A stretch of 53,722 nucleotides of DNA from Variovorax sp. JS1663 (GTDB lineage Bacteria > Pseudomonadota > Gammaproteobacteria > Burkholderiales > Burkholderiaceae_C), in assembly GCF_002157355.1 (NCBI RefSeq), contig NZ_LYMK01000047.1, positions 1 to 53,722 of the forward strand. Direction: 5' to 3'. A model generated the notes under the pieces. It ran no database searches. It was not told where the DNA came from and was given only the letters and a program-made list of their open reading frames with translations. The position numbers and the translations under genes are program-made. This document shows, piece after piece, positions 29,389-37,585 of this stretch. Numbering within the stretch: position 1 is the first letter of the stretch; each line of letters opens with the position of its first letter.

Positions 29389-29610
29389 ATGCAACAAGAC
29401 CGCTACCTGCAACCGCACCAGGCGCGCCAGCGCCCCGCGACCACCTACGAAGACCTGCTGGGCGACGCCATCGAGCGCGCCTTCGGCGATGGCGTCCATG
29501 ACCTGGCGGGCCTCGTCGAGCGACTCAACGACAGCGGCCTGGCCACCCCCGGCGGCCAGGCCTGGACCGAAGACAACTATCGCCAGGAGATGGCCAAGCT
29601 GGCCGCCTGA
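29389..29610 (+). CDS. Small recombinase-like helix-turn-helix protein
   Basis: A 73-residue protein. Its second half (LAGLVERLNDSGLATPGGQAW, quoted here only as LVERLNDSGLATPGG and WTEDNYRQEM) matches the helix-turn-helix of the 'recombinase' domain of large serine recombinases (ERLN-x-x-G-x-x-T-P-x-G-x-x-W). No catalytic resolvase domain is present, and the gene is complete, so it is not a recombinase. Such small proteins are known as neighbours of Rieske oxygenases in this bacterial group, and their function is not established. It lies 12 bases ahead of the oxygenase gene, with AGGAGA between, so it is co-expressed and may act as a regulator or an accessory subunit. Confidence 0.75.
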   Translation: MQQDRYLQPHQARQRPATTYEDLLGDAIERAFGDGVHDLAGLVERLNDSGLATPGGQAWTEDNYRQEMAKLAA

Positions 29611-29622
29611 GGAGACAAGCAC

Positions 29623-30660
29623 ATGACCACCATCGCCATCCAACCCGTTGCGCAGGACCCCGTGGACCAGCTGCTCGAGATCGGGCTGAAGGATCTCTGG
29701 TACGCGATCTGCCCCTCGCACTTCATCCGCGAGAACCCCGTCTCGGTGCGCCGCCTGGGCAGCAAGATCGCGCTGTGGCGCGACGGCACCGGCAAGCTGC
29801 ATGCGCTGGAGGACCGCTGCCCGCACCGCGGCGCGCCGCTGTCGCAGGGCGTGATCCTGGGCGACCGGCTGTCCTGCCCCTACCACGGCGTCGAAGTGCG
29901 CTGCGACGGCGTGGTGACCCGGGTGCCGGGCAGCCCCGGCTGCAAGCTCGAGGGCTCGCAGGCCACGCGCCACTTCCACGTGGAGGAGCGCGCCGGCGCC
30001 GTCTTCCTCTACAACGCCAAGGAGCCGGTCGATGTGCCGCCGCCGCTGGTGCTGCCCGAGGAGCTCTCCGACGAAGCGCAGTACGCGGCCTTCCTCTGCT
30101 ACACCGAGTGGAAGGGCGACTACCGCTACGTGCTGGACAACGTGATGGACCCGATGCACGGCACCTTCCTGCACAAGCAGTCGCACTCGATGGCCGAAGG
30201 CGATTCGCAGGCCAAGTTCGGCATCCGCGCCACCGACAACGGCTTCGTGTTCGAGAAGGAAGGCCAGCGCAACGTCAACTTCGACTGGACCGAGTGGGCC
30301 GACACCGGCCTGCACTGGATGCGGCTGGAAATCCCCTATCCGAAGACCGGCGGCCCTGGCGGCAACTTCATCATCATCGGCTCCTTCGCGCCGATGCCGA
30401 ACGGCATGACCGCCACCTTCTTCTGGCGCGTGCGCAAGCTCTCGCCGGGCTGGGAGCGCGACACCTGGCGCTTCCTCTACCGCAACCGCCTGGAGGCGCG
30501 TCACTGGCACGTGCTGGAGCAGGACCGCGTGATGCTGGAGGACATGGAGCCCGATGCCAACCGGCACGAGAACCTGTACCAGCACGACCTGGGCATCGTG
30601 CGGCTGCGCCGGCACATGCGCAATCTCGCCCAAGCCCAGCTGGAACAGGCCGGAGCCTGA
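29623..30660 (+). CDS. Rieske non-heme iron oxygenase, alpha subunit (VanA/Pdo-like)
   Basis: 345 residues. The N-terminal Rieske [2Fe-2S] domain has DRCPHRGAPLSQG (C66, H68) and LSCPYHGVEV (C85, H88). The catalytic domain carries D172 in VLDNVMDPMHGTFLHKQ, where H179 and H184 bind mononuclear iron, with a late carboxylate in EQDRVMLEDMEPD. The length matches the single-subunit vanillate demethylase/phthalate dioxygenase type, which takes electrons from a class IA reductase such as the one encoded next. It would O-demethylate or dihydroxylate an aromatic acid. The substrate cannot be read from the motifs. Confidence 0.93.
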   Translation: MTTIAIQPVAQDPVDQLLEIGLKDLWYAICPSHFIRENPVSVRRLGSKIALWRDGTGKLHALEDRCPHRGAPLSQGVILGDRLSCPYHGVEVRCDGVVTRVPGSPGCKLEGSQATRHFHVEERAGAVFLYNAKEPVDVPPPLVLPEELSDEAQYAAFLCYTEWKGDYRYVLDNVMDPMHGTFLHKQSHSMAEGDSQAKFGIRATDNGFVFEKEGQRNVNFDWTEWADTGLHWMRLEIPYPKTGGPGGNFIIIGSFAPMPNGMTATFFWRVRKLSPGWERDTWRFLYRNRLEARHWHVLEQDRVMLEDMEPDANRHENLYQHDLGIVRLRRHMRNLAQAQLEQAGA

Positions 30661-30693
30661 TCCGTCCGCCGCTCTTTCTGAAGGTCCATTGCC

Positions 30694-31665
30694 ATGTCTT
30701 CCCCCACGCTGAACGCACTGGTGCATACCATGCGCTACGAGGCCGACGGCATCGTCAGCGTCGAGTTTCGGCCGTCATCGCCCGAGGTGGATTTCCCCGC
30801 CTTCGAGGCCGGCTCGCACATCGACCTGCACCTGCCCAACGGCCTGGTGCGCAGCTACTCGCTATGCAACCCCTGCAGCGACCGCCAGCGATACGTGGTC
30901 GGCGTGGCGAACGACCGCAAGAGCCGCGGTGGCTCGCGCTACGTGCACCAGCAGCTGCGCGTGGGCATGACGCTGCCGATCTCGGCGCCTCGCAACAACT
31001 TCAAGCTGGAGGAGGGCGCCGAGCGCTCGGTGCTGGTGGCCGGCGGTATCGGCGTGACGCCCATCTGGTGCATGCTGCAGCGCCTGGTCGCCATCGGCAA
31101 GCCGGTGGAGATGATCTACTGTGCGCGCAACCGCAAGGAGGCCGCCTTCTGCGATGCCATCGAAGCGCTCGCGAAGGAGCACGGCGTGGCGCTGCACTGG
31201 CACTTCGACGCCGACAAGGCCGCCCCGCCCGATCTCGCCGCTTTGCTGGCGGGCAAGGGTGCCGAGAGCCACTTCTACTGCTGCGGCCCGGGACCCATGC
31301 TCGACGCCTTCGAGAAGACCTGCGAGCAGCTCGGCTACGCCCATGCGCACGTCGAGCGCTTCGCTGCCGCGCACGTGGAGGCGCCCAGCGCCACCGAGAC
31401 CTACGTGGTCGAGTGCGCGAAGAGCGGCAAGAGCGTGGAGGTGCCGCCCGGCAAGTCCATCCTCGACAGCCTGATCGACGCGGGCCTCAATCCCGATCAC
31501 AGCTGCAAGGAAGGCGTGTGCGGCGCCTGCGAGACGAAGATCGTTTCGGCCGGCGAGATCGATCACCGCGACGGCATCCTCACCAAGGCGGAACGCGCCG
31601 CCAACAAGACCATGATGATCTGCGTCTCGCAGTGCAAGCGCGGTCCCCTGGTGCTGGACATCTAG
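30694..31665 (+). CDS. Class IA Rieske-oxygenase reductase (VanB/PDR-like)
   Basis: A 323-residue electron-transfer protein. The FMN domain contains VRSYSLCNPCSDR (RSYS motif), the NAD domain AGGIGVTPIWCMLQ and YCCGPGPMLDAF, and the C-terminal plant-type [2Fe-2S] ferredoxin CKEGVCGACETK plus a late cysteine in MMICVSQCKRG. This order (flavin, NAD, ferredoxin) is that of phthalate dioxygenase reductase and VanB, the natural partners of the upstream oxygenase. It moves electrons from NADH to the Rieske centre in the cytoplasm. It starts 33 bases after the oxygenase gene and ends just before the porin gene. Confidence 0.94.
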   Translation: MSSPTLNALVHTMRYEADGIVSVEFRPSSPEVDFPAFEAGSHIDLHLPNGLVRSYSLCNPCSDRQRYVVGVANDRKSRGGSRYVHQQLRVGMTLPISAPRNNFKLEEGAERSVLVAGGIGVTPIWCMLQRLVAIGKPVEMIYCARNRKEAAFCDAIEALAKEHGVALHWHFDADKAAPPDLAALLAGKGAESHFYCCGPGPMLDAFEKTCEQLGYAHAHVERFAAAHVEAPSATETYVVECAKSGKSVEVPPGKSILDSLIDAGLNPDHSCKEGVCGACETKIVSAGEIDHRDGILTKAERAANKTMMICVSQCKRGPLVLDI

Positions 31666-31693
31666 TTTTCCAACTCTCGCTTCAACAAAACCA

Positions 31694-32797
31694 ATGAAGA
31701 AAACTCTTGTGGCCGCGGCCGCATGCGCGGCTGCGGCCGGCGCATGCGCGCAAACCTCCGTGCAGGTGTTCGGCGTGATCGACACCGCCGTCACCTACAC
31801 CACCGGCTCGGGCTACGGCTCCACGCACAAATGGCAATTGACGAACAGCGGCAACAGCTTCAGCCGCCTGGGCTTCCGCGGCACGGAGGACCTGGGGGGC
31901 GGCCTGGCCGCGGGCTTCTGGCTCGAGGCCGGGCTGCAGAGCGACAACGGCACCGGCTTCAACTCGAACACCAACAATCAGGCCAGCGGCGCGGCCGGCG
32001 TGGGCGCGATCAGCTTCAACCGCCGCTCCACGGTGAGCTTCTCCGGCCCCTTCGGTGAGTTGCGCCTGGGCCGCGACTACACGCCCACCTTCTGGAACAC
32101 CGCGCTGTACGACCCCTTCGGCACCGGCGGCGGCATCGGCGCGAACCAGCTCTACTTCTCGGGCCTGGGTGGCCTGCTGGCTGCGACAGGTACGCGCGCG
32201 TCGAACAGCATCGGCTACTTCCTGCCGCCGAACCTGGGCGGCTTCTACGGGCAGGTGATGTATGCCATGGGCGAGAACGACAACCGCTCGGTGCTGCCGG
32301 GTACGCTGATCTCGAACCGCGATGACGGCAACTACGCGGGCATCCGCGTGGGCTGGCTCGGCGGGCCCGTCAACATCACCATCGCCACCGGCAAGACCCG
32401 CTACGCGACCGGCGACCTGCGCGTGTCGAACCTCGGCGCGTCCTATACCTTCGAGTCGCTCGGTGGGCTCAGGCTGATGGGCGAGTACTACACCGAGTCG
32501 CTGGGCGCGGTGGACGGCCGGGGCGCGCTGCTGGGCTTCATCCTGTCGGTGGGGGCGGGCGAGATCAAGGCCTCCTATGCGCGCTACAAGCGCGACCCGG
32601 TGGGCAGCGTGCCCGATCCCACGAGCGACAAGCTGGCGCTGGGCTACGTCTACAACCTGTCGAAGCGCACCGCGCTCTACGGCACGCTCGCCTACCTGCG
32701 CAACCGCAACGGTGCGACGCAGTCGCTCGCCGGTACGATCACCGCGGCGAACCGGGCCGCGCGCGGCACCGAGTTCGGGATCCGGCACAACTTCTAG
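31694..32797 (+). CDS. Outer-membrane porin (Omp32-like)
   Basis: 367 residues. The signal peptide (MKKTLVAAAACAAAAGACAQ) is followed by the Gram-negative porin start SVQVFGVIDTAVTYTTG, and further by GNSFSRLGFRGTEDLGGGLA, FSGPFGELRLGRDYTPTFWN and the terminal phenylalanine in FGIRHNF typical of trimeric 16-strand porins of Comamonadaceae. Anion-selective members pass organic acids across the outer membrane. Co-location after the Rieske reductase suggests uptake of the pathway substrate. A hairpin after its stop separates it from the convergent GAF gene. Confidence 0.94.
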   Translation: MKKTLVAAAACAAAAGACAQTSVQVFGVIDTAVTYTTGSGYGSTHKWQLTNSGNSFSRLGFRGTEDLGGGLAAGFWLEAGLQSDNGTGFNSNTNNQASGAAGVGAISFNRRSTVSFSGPFGELRLGRDYTPTFWNTALYDPFGTGGGIGANQLYFSGLGGLLAATGTRASNSIGYFLPPNLGGFYGQVMYAMGENDNRSVLPGTLISNRDDGNYAGIRVGWLGGPVNITIATGKTRYATGDLRVSNLGASYTFESLGGLRLMGEYYTESLGAVDGRGALLGFILSVGAGEIKASYARYKRDPVGSVPDPTSDKLALGYVYNLSKRTALYGTLAYLRNRNGATQSLAGTITAANRAARGTEFGIRHNF

Positions 32798-32802
32798 CGG
32801 GG

Positions 32803-32826
32803 GGCCGGCCCGGTTGCGGGCTGGCC
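32803..32826. terminator. GC-rich hairpin between convergent genes
   Basis: GGCCGGCCCG (32803-32812), a four-base loop, then CGGGCTGGCC (32817-32826) pair with one G/T wobble. It lies between the convergent porin and GAF genes. There is no clear T run, so it may be a processing or bidirectional barrier rather than a classical terminator. Confidence 0.5.
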
Positions 32827-32828
32827 TG

Positions 32829-33290
32829 TCAGTCGAGGTAGTCGAGGAAGAGGGGCGTCACTTCCTGCAGGAAGCGCACCTCGCCCTCGGCGATGGCGCG
32901 CGGCTCCAGGTCGAAGTGGATGAAGGTGCCCCAGGGTGTGCCGTTCCTGCGCCGCAGCACGCGGCCGTAGTAGGACTCGATGAGGCCGGCGAGCGGACGG
33001 TTGTGCGTCAGCCGCGGATCGGCGGAGGCGTGATGGGTCAGGAATTCGCCCTCCCGGATCGCCCACTGGCAGAAGCTGCTGTCCAGCGGCACCGCCTTGA
33101 GCCAGGTGCGGTATTCGGACTGGCGGTCGTAGACGTGGGTCGCATGCATGGTCTCGCCGATCAGCTTGTAGAGGGCGGTGTAGCGGTAGGTGGCGCGGTC
33201 GTTGAGCAGGGCCAGTGCGGACCGGATGCCATGGTTGGCAAGGACCCTGCGAACCGCCTCGGTCTGGGCGGACAGATCAATCTCGAGCAT
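32829..33290 (-). CDS. Single GAF-domain protein
   Basis: A 153-residue cytoplasmic protein. The pattern DSSFCQWAIREGEFLTHHAS, then ADPRLTHNRPLAGLIESYYG and NGTPWGTFIHFD, is the GAF fold (a cysteine-containing strand, the DPR turn, a Y-x-G strand and a G-T-x-x-H-x-D end). No output domain is attached, so it would sense a small ligand or redox state as a free protein. The ATG at 33290 is chosen because the frame before it is not protein-like. Upstream is a short tandem copy of GTCGATGC (33311-33318 and 33325-33332) whose meaning is unknown. Confidence 0.75.
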   Translation of the reverse strand: MLEIDLSAQTEAVRRVLANHGIRSALALLNDRATYRYTALYKLIGETMHATHVYDRQSEYRTWLKAVPLDSSFCQWAIREGEFLTHHASADPRLTHNRPLAGLIESYYGRVLRRRNGTPWGTFIHFDLEPRAIAEGEVRFLQEVTPLFLDYLD

Positions 33291-33441
33291 GCGGGTATCG
33301 GGGAAAGCGGGTCGATGCAAAAGCGTCGATGCGCATTCTATGGAGGCCCACCTCCCGGTCTCCTGACCAAAAACCATGTCCCCGATCCCGTGGGGCGATT
33401 GAGCGGCGCGAGGCCGGTTGACCTCGGACGGGAGTCGCTGA

Positions 33442-34734
33442 TCAGCGTGTCGGCCGGCGGTAGAGCATCAGCGTCGCCGCCAGCCCGCACGCCGCCGCGA
33501 AGCTCATCCAGAATGCCGGCGCCGCCTTGTCCGCCGTCGCCTCGATCAGCCAGGTCGACACCGCCGGCGTGAAGCCGCCGAAGACCGCAGTGGCCAGGCT
33601 GTAGGCGAGCGAGAAGCCGACCACGCGCACCTGCACCGGCATCACCTCGGTGAGCGCGACCACCATCGCGCCGTTGTACATGCCGAAGAGAAAAGAGAAC
33701 CAAAGCAGCACATCCAGCAGCCGCCCGAAGCTGGGCGCGGCGGCCAGCCAGGACATGGTGGGATAGGCGGTGAGGATGGCCAGTACCGTCATCGCCACCA
33801 GCAGGGGCTTGCGGCCGATGCGGTCGGAGATCGCGCCGCCCACCGGCAGCCAGATGAAGTTGGAGACGGCCACCAGCAGCGTGACCACCAGGCTGTCCTT
33901 CGCGCTCAGGTGCAGCACGGTGCGGCCGAACGTGGGCGTGTAGACGGTGATCAGGTAGAAGGTGGCGGTGGTCATCGCCACCAGCAGCATGCCGGCCAGC
34001 ACGATGCGCCAGTTCTGCCGCATCGAGGCCGCCACCTCCCGCGTGGTCGGATGGTGCGTGCGGGCCTGGAAGGCCTCGGTCTCCTGCAGCGAGCGGCGCA
34101 GCACGAAGATGCACGGGATGATCATGCAGCCGACGAAGAAGGGAATGCGCCAGCCCCAGGCTTCCAGCGCCGCCGGCGGCATGAGTTCGTTGAGCGCGAA
34201 GCCCAGCGCCGCCGCCAGCATGATCGCCACCTGCTGGCTGGCCGACTGCCAGGCCGTGTAGAAACCCTTGTGGCCGGGCGGGGCCATTTCCGACAGGTAG
34301 ACCGAGACGCCGCCGAGCTCGGCCCCCGCGGAGAAGCCCTGCAGCAGCCGGCCGATCAGCACCAGCACGGGCGCGACGAAGCCGATGGCCGCATAGCCCG
34401 GCACGAAGGCGATCAGCACCGTGCCGCTGGCCATGATCGCCAGCGTGACGATCAGGCCTTTGCGGCGGCCGACCTCGTCGATGTAGGCGCCCAGCACGAT
34501 CGCGCCGAGCGGCCGCATGAGGAAGCCGGCGCCGAAGACCGCGAAGGTCAGCATCAGCGAGGCGAAGTCGCTGCTGGTCGGGAAGAAAGCCTTGGCGATC
34601 GAGGTCGCGTAGAAGCCGAACAGAAAGAAGTCGAACTGCTCGAGGAAGTTGCCGCTGGTCACGCGCAGCACGGCGCCGAGCTTGGAGCTCGACGCAGGCG
34701 CAGGGGTGCCTTCGGCCAGGATGGCTGAACTCAT
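33442..34734 (-). CDS. MHS-family MFS carboxylate/proton symporter
   Basis: A 430-residue inner-membrane transporter with twelve predicted TMs. Metabolite:H+ symporter landmarks are present: FLEQFDFFLFGFYAT in TM1, RPLGAIVLGAYIDEVGRRKG (motif A), IGRLLQGFSAGAELGGVSVY, and GGAISDRIGRKPLL in the second half. MHS proteins import citrate, 2-oxoglutarate, tricarballylate, shikimate and similar acids; this one is closest in style to citrate/tricarballylate carriers. It is the last gene of the leftward operon, 114 bases after the ATP-citrate-lyase-like gene. A perfect palindrome lies in that gap, so it probably brings in the acid used by that enzyme pair. Confidence 0.9.
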   Translation of the reverse strand: MSSAILAEGTPAPASSSKLGAVLRVTSGNFLEQFDFFLFGFYATSIAKAFFPTSSDFASLMLTFAVFGAGFLMRPLGAIVLGAYIDEVGRRKGLIVTLAIMASGTVLIAFVPGYAAIGFVAPVLVLIGRLLQGFSAGAELGGVSVYLSEMAPPGHKGFYTAWQSASQQVAIMLAAALGFALNELMPPAALEAWGWRIPFFVGCMIIPCIFVLRRSLQETEAFQARTHHPTTREVAASMRQNWRIVLAGMLLVAMTTATFYLITVYTPTFGRTVLHLSAKDSLVVTLLVAVSNFIWLPVGGAISDRIGRKPLLVAMTVLAILTAYPTMSWLAAAPSFGRLLDVLLWFSFLFGMYNGAMVVALTEVMPVQVRVVGFSLAYSLATAVFGGFTPAVSTWLIEATADKAAPAFWMSFAAACGLAATLMLYRRPTR

Positions 34735-34782
34735 GGGGGATCTCCAGTGGTGTATGAGGTTTTGCGGAGAATGGAAATGACC

Positions 34783-34798
34783 AGGGTCTGCAGACCCT
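34783..34798. promoter_or_regulatory. Perfect 16-bp palindrome upstream of the MHS transporter gene
   Basis: AGGGTCTGCAGACCCT is fully self-complementary and starts 49 bases upstream of the transporter start. It could be an operator for an internal promoter or a hairpin ending or tuning the upstream transcript. It has no T run. Confidence 0.45.
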
Positions 34799-34848
34799 AT
34801 CTCAGGCGTGCTTGCGGCACCCTGACCAGCAGCTGAATTCGCGCCTGC

Positions 34849-37572
34849 TCAGGCCACGAACTTGCAAAGGGACGCCGCTGTGCGCGTGTCCATGTTGCGG
34901 CCGCGGTTCAGGTGGTCGTCGATCTCGGCGGCGCAGCCCAGCATGCGGGGGTAGAGGAAGATCGTGAAGGCGGCGGTCTCCAGCTCGCGCTCGCCGATCT
35001 GGCCCGACTGCAGCGGCTGCCACAGCATCTTGAGCAGCAGGGCTGCGATCACCGCGTCCACGTTCACGCAGTAGACGTTGCGCGAGACGCCGGCATCGAA
35101 GAGCTGCTGCACCAGCGCGCGGTAGAAGTCGTGGAACACGTTGTGGTCGCCGCGCGCCTCGCGCAGCTTCGCGATGAAGACCTCGCGCGGGTCGAAGTTG
35201 ACCGGCTTGTCCTTGAAGACCGGGTGGTTCACGCCCGGCAGCTTGGCGATGTCGAGGCTGCCCACGCTCTTTTTCTGGGTCTTGTACTGCGCGTACTGCG
35301 CCACCGCCTTCTCGGCCAGCGCCTTCAGGTCGACGCCCGGATCGGCGGCGCCCGGATCGTCCAGGCCGCTGCCCTTGAACTGCTCGATCAGGTAGGCGAT
35401 GCCCTCGTAGCCGTTGCCGCCGTGCGCATAGCCGGTGTGCGTGAGAAAGCCGACCAGCCCCTTGTTGAGCTGCACGCGCTCCGGCTGCTCGGGGCCGTCG
35501 GCCGAGACCGCGCCCTTGGCGCCCTGCGCCGAGATGGCGCCGGGGCCGTTGGTCAGCAGCAGGCCGACCAGGGTCTGGAAGGCGAACAGGTCGGCCTCGC
35601 CGGGGGTGTGGCCGAGCAGGGCGGCGAAGGCGATCTCGCCCAGGCTGAGTTCCTGCAGCATCCGCTGCTGCGCGAGGCCGCAGAAGCGGCCGTCCTCGTG
35701 CCGCGCCGCATCGGCGGAGGCGCCGATCAGCGTGCCGAAGAGCTGCAGCCACCACGGGAAGTTCGTCGCCGTGAGCAGCGAGATGCGCTTGCGCGAGAGC
35801 GGCCCCCAGGCCAGCGTGGCCGAGATTGCGGCCAGCACCGCGGCTTCGGTCGGATGGCCGGGCTGGCCCTGCAGCCAGCGCAGGAAGACGGAGCGGGCGC
35901 CGCGTGCCTGCACGCCGGCGAGCAGGGCCTGCGCGCGCGGATCGGGCGTGTCGGCCGTGAGCGCAGGCGCGCCGGCCGCATCGACCTTGGCGATGTCGAA
36001 GCTCTCGCTGAGCGAGGCGCCGAATTCGTTGCCCAGCTCGGCGGCATGGAAGCGCTCCAGCATGAAGCTCAATGCTTCACGCGCGGCCTGCTGGCGCTTC
36101 GGCCCGACGATCGCGGCCGCGGCGGCCAGCACCGCGTTGGGCGCGTTGCCGGCCTCGCGGCTGGCCTGCGCCGCGGCCAGCTCGGGCCGGCCGTGGAGGT
36201 TGACGTAGGCCGCGATCGCGGGGGCGATCAGCTTGCGATCGTTCTCGCCGCCGGCGTCGTGCACCAGGGCCAGCGCGACGTTCGATTCCAGCGGCAGCGT
36301 GGCCGCGTCCAGCATGCTGGTGCCGTGCAGGCTGCTGACCTGGGTCTTCGCATCCATCTGCGAGGCACCGGAGGCGTCCTTCATCGCCTGGCGCGGCACC
36401 ACGCCGCCGACCTGCGTGTTGAGCAGCGCGACCTGCTCGTTGTAGGGCGCGAGGGCCTGGACGACCTGTGGTCTCAGTTCTTCCGGCAGGTCCAGGCCTT
36501 CATCGGAGCCGAACCACGGCTTGAGTGCGAGCGAACCTTCGGGCGCGAAGTCGGGCAGAGTCGCGTTGGCGCGCATCACGGCGGTGAGCGCGGCCGGGAT
36601 GTGGGCGATGTTGGTCACCAGCGCGCCCTTGGCCGAGAAGGCGGGGTTGTCGGGCGTGAAGACGCCGTCGACGCCGAACTTCTCCATGAACCAGCGCTCC
36701 TTGGCCGTCGCGTCGTCCGAGCCGCCCGCCATCGCGCCGGCATGGCCCACGGCGCGGGTGAGTTTGCTCTTCCAGCGCCCGACCACGCAGGCCACCACCG
36801 GCTTGGTGAAATTCGCATCGAGCTCGTAGTAGCCGCCCGGCTCGCAGTACAGCACCGCGGCCTTGCTGCGTGCGTCGTTGGCCAGCGCGAAGGCGAACTC
36901 GGGCGCGGCGTAGTGGATGTAGACGTCCTTGCCGGAGGAGATCACGGTGGTGGTGCCCCAGCCCGCCATGCGCAGGTACTGCGCGATGGTGGTGGAGAAA
37001 CCGCCCGAGTTGGAGAAGATCGCGATCGAGCCCGGCCGCAGCGAGTCGCTGGGCTTGTCGCCGCCCAAGGCGCCGCCGATGCGCACCTGGTTCCACGTGT
37101 CCGCCACGCCCAGGCCGTTGGCGCCGAAGATGTCGATGCCGTTGTGCTGGCCCATGGCGCGGATCTCGCGCGCGTCGTGCACCGCGATCTTCTCGGTGAT
37201 GATGAAGATCTTGCGCAGGTCGGGGTTGACGCGGATCAGCTCGGCCACGCCGTCGCGCGCGGCCGAGGGCGGCAGGTACACCACGCCGCAGTTGAAACGG
37301 TGGCCGGCGGCCAGCCCGTCGCGCACGTTGTTGAAGACCGGGATATTGCCGATCGTCGTCTCCAGCACCGCGCCGCCCTTGCCGGGTGCGGTGCCGAAGA
37401 CCACGTTGCCGCCCGAGTAGGCATGGCTCACCGGCGTCACCTCGCTCGATTCGCCGCCCAGGATGTTGAGCACGCAGACGCGGTCCTCGCGCGAGGCGAC
37501 CTGCGTGAGCGAGCTGATGCCGACGTGGTACTTGAAATCGCCCACGCCCGTTTTCTGCCAGTTGGCTTGCAT
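34849..37572 (-). CDS. ATP-citrate-lyase-like large subunit (SCS-alpha plus citrate-synthase-like domain)
   Basis: 907 residues. The N-terminal part is a succinyl-CoA-synthetase-alpha-like module: VFGTAPGKGGAVLETTIG, PGSIAIFSNSGGFSTTIAQY, and the phosphohistidine loop AVGHAGAMAGGSDDATAKER. A linker region covers about 340-600. The C-terminal part is citrate-synthase-like, with LTHTGYAHGGNGYEG, CVNVDAVIAALLLKM (matching the NVDG aspartate of human ACLY) and YPRMLGCAAEIDDHLNRG. ATP-citrate lyase splits citrate plus CoA to acetyl-CoA and oxaloacetate using ATP. This protein is divergent enough that a citrate-like acid or its CoA ester could be the real substrate. The partner beta subunit is encoded 13 bases upstream. 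Confidence 0.82.
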   Translation of the reverse strand: MQANWQKTGVGDFKYHVGISSLTQVASREDRVCVLNILGGESSEVTPVSHAYSGGNVVFGTAPGKGGAVLETTIGNIPVFNNVRDGLAAGHRFNCGVVYLPPSAARDGVAELIRVNPDLRKIFIITEKIAVHDAREIRAMGQHNGIDIFGANGLGVADTWNQVRIGGALGGDKPSDSLRPGSIAIFSNSGGFSTTIAQYLRMAGWGTTTVISSGKDVYIHYAAPEFAFALANDARSKAAVLYCEPGGYYELDANFTKPVVACVVGRWKSKLTRAVGHAGAMAGGSDDATAKERWFMEKFGVDGVFTPDNPAFSAKGALVTNIAHIPAALTAVMRANATLPDFAPEGSLALKPWFGSDEGLDLPEELRPQVVQALAPYNEQVALLNTQVGGVVPRQAMKDASGASQMDAKTQVSSLHGTSMLDAATLPLESNVALALVHDAGGENDRKLIAPAIAAYVNLHGRPELAAAQASREAGNAPNAVLAAAAAIVGPKRQQAAREALSFMLERFHAAELGNEFGASLSESFDIAKVDAAGAPALTADTPDPRAQALLAGVQARGARSVFLRWLQGQPGHPTEAAVLAAISATLAWGPLSRKRISLLTATNFPWWLQLFGTLIGASADAARHEDGRFCGLAQQRMLQELSLGEIAFAALLGHTPGEADLFAFQTLVGLLLTNGPGAISAQGAKGAVSADGPEQPERVQLNKGLVGFLTHTGYAHGGNGYEGIAYLIEQFKGSGLDDPGAADPGVDLKALAEKAVAQYAQYKTQKKSVGSLDIAKLPGVNHPVFKDKPVNFDPREVFIAKLREARGDHNVFHDFYRALVQQLFDAGVSRNVYCVNVDAVIAALLLKMLWQPLQSGQIGERELETAAFTIFLYPRMLGCAAEIDDHLNRGRNMDTRTAASLCKFVA

Positions 37573-37585
37573 GTGCTGTTCTCCT

